Positions 63,318-64,000 of a DNA stretch of 64,000 bases are shown here, in pieces. The DNA comes from Rathayibacter sp. VKM Ac-2856. Lineage in GTDB: Bacteria > Actinomycetota > Actinomycetes > Actinomycetales > Microbacteriaceae. The first letter of the stretch is position 1. Each line of letters opens with the position of its first letter. The notes beneath the pieces were generated by a model that saw only the letters and a list, made by a program, of their open reading frames with translations, ran no database searches and had not been told where the DNA came from. The stretch is taken from assembly GCF_013205055.1 (NCBI RefSeq), contig NZ_JABMLF010000001.1:1054001-1118000 (forward strand), given 5' to 3'. The position numbers and the translations under genes are program-made.

Positions 63318-63405
63318 CGCGGTCGGCTGTCAGGGGTGGTGCGTTCCGCAGAGCGGGTCGCGTCGGGCTGGCCGGAATCGCTGGCACGCGATTCCGGCTC
63401 GCGGC
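63297..63405 (-). repeat. family 2 repeat, inverted copy
   Basis: Read on the reverse strand it gives GGAATCGCGTGCCAGCGATT, GCGACCCGCTCTGCGGAACG and the GAGCCGC-type hairpin, the same order as at 53 kb. Confidence 0.75.
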
Positions 63406-63476
63406 CCTCGACCCTTCGGGCGAGCGCTCGGCCCTGCGGGCGAGAACCCGGGGTGGCTCGACCCTGCGGGCGAGGA

Positions 63477-63720
63477 CGTGCGGCGCACATGCTGATCGAG
63501 TAGCGCGCGGAGCGCGCGTATCGAGATCCACCCGGGCAGAGACGGGGGTCTCGAGACGCCGTTGCGCGGCTGCTCGACCAGCAGGAGGAAGGAGCACTGC
63601 GCCCGCTCGGCGACGAGCGGTCGGCATCGCCGGCGGGGTGCGGCGCACATGCTGATCGAGTAGCGCGCGGAGCGCGCGTATCGAGATCCACCCGGCAGAG
63701 ACGGGGGTCTCGATACGCGC
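63477..63720. repeat. REP-like palindromic repeat cluster D (family 1)
   Basis: Reverse unit 63488-63529, forward unit 63547-63584, reverse unit 63648-63689 and a truncated forward unit ending at the manC stop. About 75 nt starting at GTGCGGCGCACATGCTGATC (63478) is repeated near-exactly 160 nt later. No gene seen from 63227 to 63727. Confidence 0.85.
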
Positions 63721-63727
63721 GGGCGGG

Positions 63728-64000
63728 CTAGAGGACGTCCGTGCGGCCCGAGAGGCGGAGGGCGTCGACGACGCCCTTGACCTTCTGCGCGTTCTCCGTG
63801 GTGGTGACGAGGAGGGCGTCGGGGGTGTCGACGACGACGATGTCCTTCACGCCGATCAGCGCGATGGTGCGGTTGCCGCCGCTGACCACGATGCCGGTGG
63901 CCGAGTCGGCCAGGACGCGGGCGTCCTCGCCGAGGATGGCCAGGTCGGAGCGCAGACCGCTCGCGTGCAGCTTCGCGATCGACGCGAAGTCCCCGACGTC
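63728..64000 (-). CDS. manC: mannose-1-phosphate guanylyltransferase (3' part only)
   Basis: The last 90 residues before the stop at 63728; the gene continues beyond the window. DVGDFASIAKL at the beginning matches the conserved W-x-D-V-G segment, and VVSGGNRTIALIGVKDIVVVDTPDALLVTTTENAQKVKGVVDAL is the C-terminal signature order of GDP-mannose pyrophosphorylases (given in pieces: SGGNRTIALIG, VKDIVVVDTPDALLVT). It makes GDP-mannose, the substrate of the gmd pair and of Dpm1-like enzymes. Confidence 0.88.
   Translation of the reverse strand, partial: DVGDFASIAKLHASGLRSDLAILGEDARVLADSATGIVVSGGNRTIALIGVKDIVVVDTPDALLVTTTENAQKVKGVVDALRLSGRTDVL

Overview
The window is very GC-rich, genes are packed with 4-14 nt start/stop overlaps, and GTG starts are common. 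Gene content (two-component acyl-CoA carboxylase with biotinylated alpha, beta and small epsilon subunits, LCP protein, Cys-less LpdA-type flavoprotein, DUF418 protein) points to an actinobacterium. The palindromic intergenic repeats and overall style fit the family Microbacteriaceae (Rathayibacter/Curtobacterium-like); the genus is inference only.

Left part (0.5-30 kb): a surface-polysaccharide and glycosylation island, bounded on the left by the 3' end of an acyl-CoA dehydrogenase gene. It holds two tandem O-antigen-ligase-like membrane proteins, a GT4, two tandem GDP-mannose 4,6-dehydratase-like genes, two tandem GT4s with a small partner, an ABC polysaccharide exporter (permease plus Wzt-like ATPase with C-terminal sugar-binding domain), more glycosyltransferases, a UDP-xylose-synthase-like epimerase, two GtrA/polyprenyl-phosphate-sugar-synthase pairs around three large GT-C-like membrane proteins, dTDP-rhamnose genes rfbA, rfbC and rfbD (rfbB is not in the window), and an LCP ligase. 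manC, whose product supplies GDP-mannose, is cut off at the far right end.

Middle (29-49.6 kb): housekeeping genes in an order resembling the Mycobacterium tuberculosis Rv3264c-Rv3315c neighbourhood: purE, purK, PH-domain protein, birA, accD-type beta subunit, accE, maf, biotinylated alpha subunit, lpdA, punA and a phospho-sugar mutase. Apparent insertions are an MprF-like gene between the beta and epsilon genes, and a kinase/pseudokinase/LuxR-regulator cassette plus a TrmA-like methyltransferase before maf. Several of these genes have a -10 hexamer 6-8 nt before the start codon, suggesting leaderless mRNAs.

Right part (49.6-64 kb): a membrane hydrolase, a DUF418 protein with divergent TetR regulator, an orphan PTS EIIB/EIIA pair directly downstream of adenosine deaminase, thymidine phosphorylase, cytidine deaminase and a BmpA-type nucleoside ABC transporter. 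Together they look like a nucleoside uptake and salvage module: import, deamination or phosphorolysis, and the mutase near 48 kb possibly converting ribose-1-phosphate.

The long gene-free stretches are filled with repeats: a REP-like palindromic family (24.3, 28.1, 44.7-45.4, 63.5 kb), a second family with a hairpin end (45.4, 53.1-53.5, 63.3 kb), five copies of a 92-nt tandem unit (55.5-55.9 kb), and a structured, relatively AT-rich 395-nt stretch (37.45-37.84 kb). No tRNA, rRNA, CRISPR array, prophage or insertion-sequence transposase was seen.
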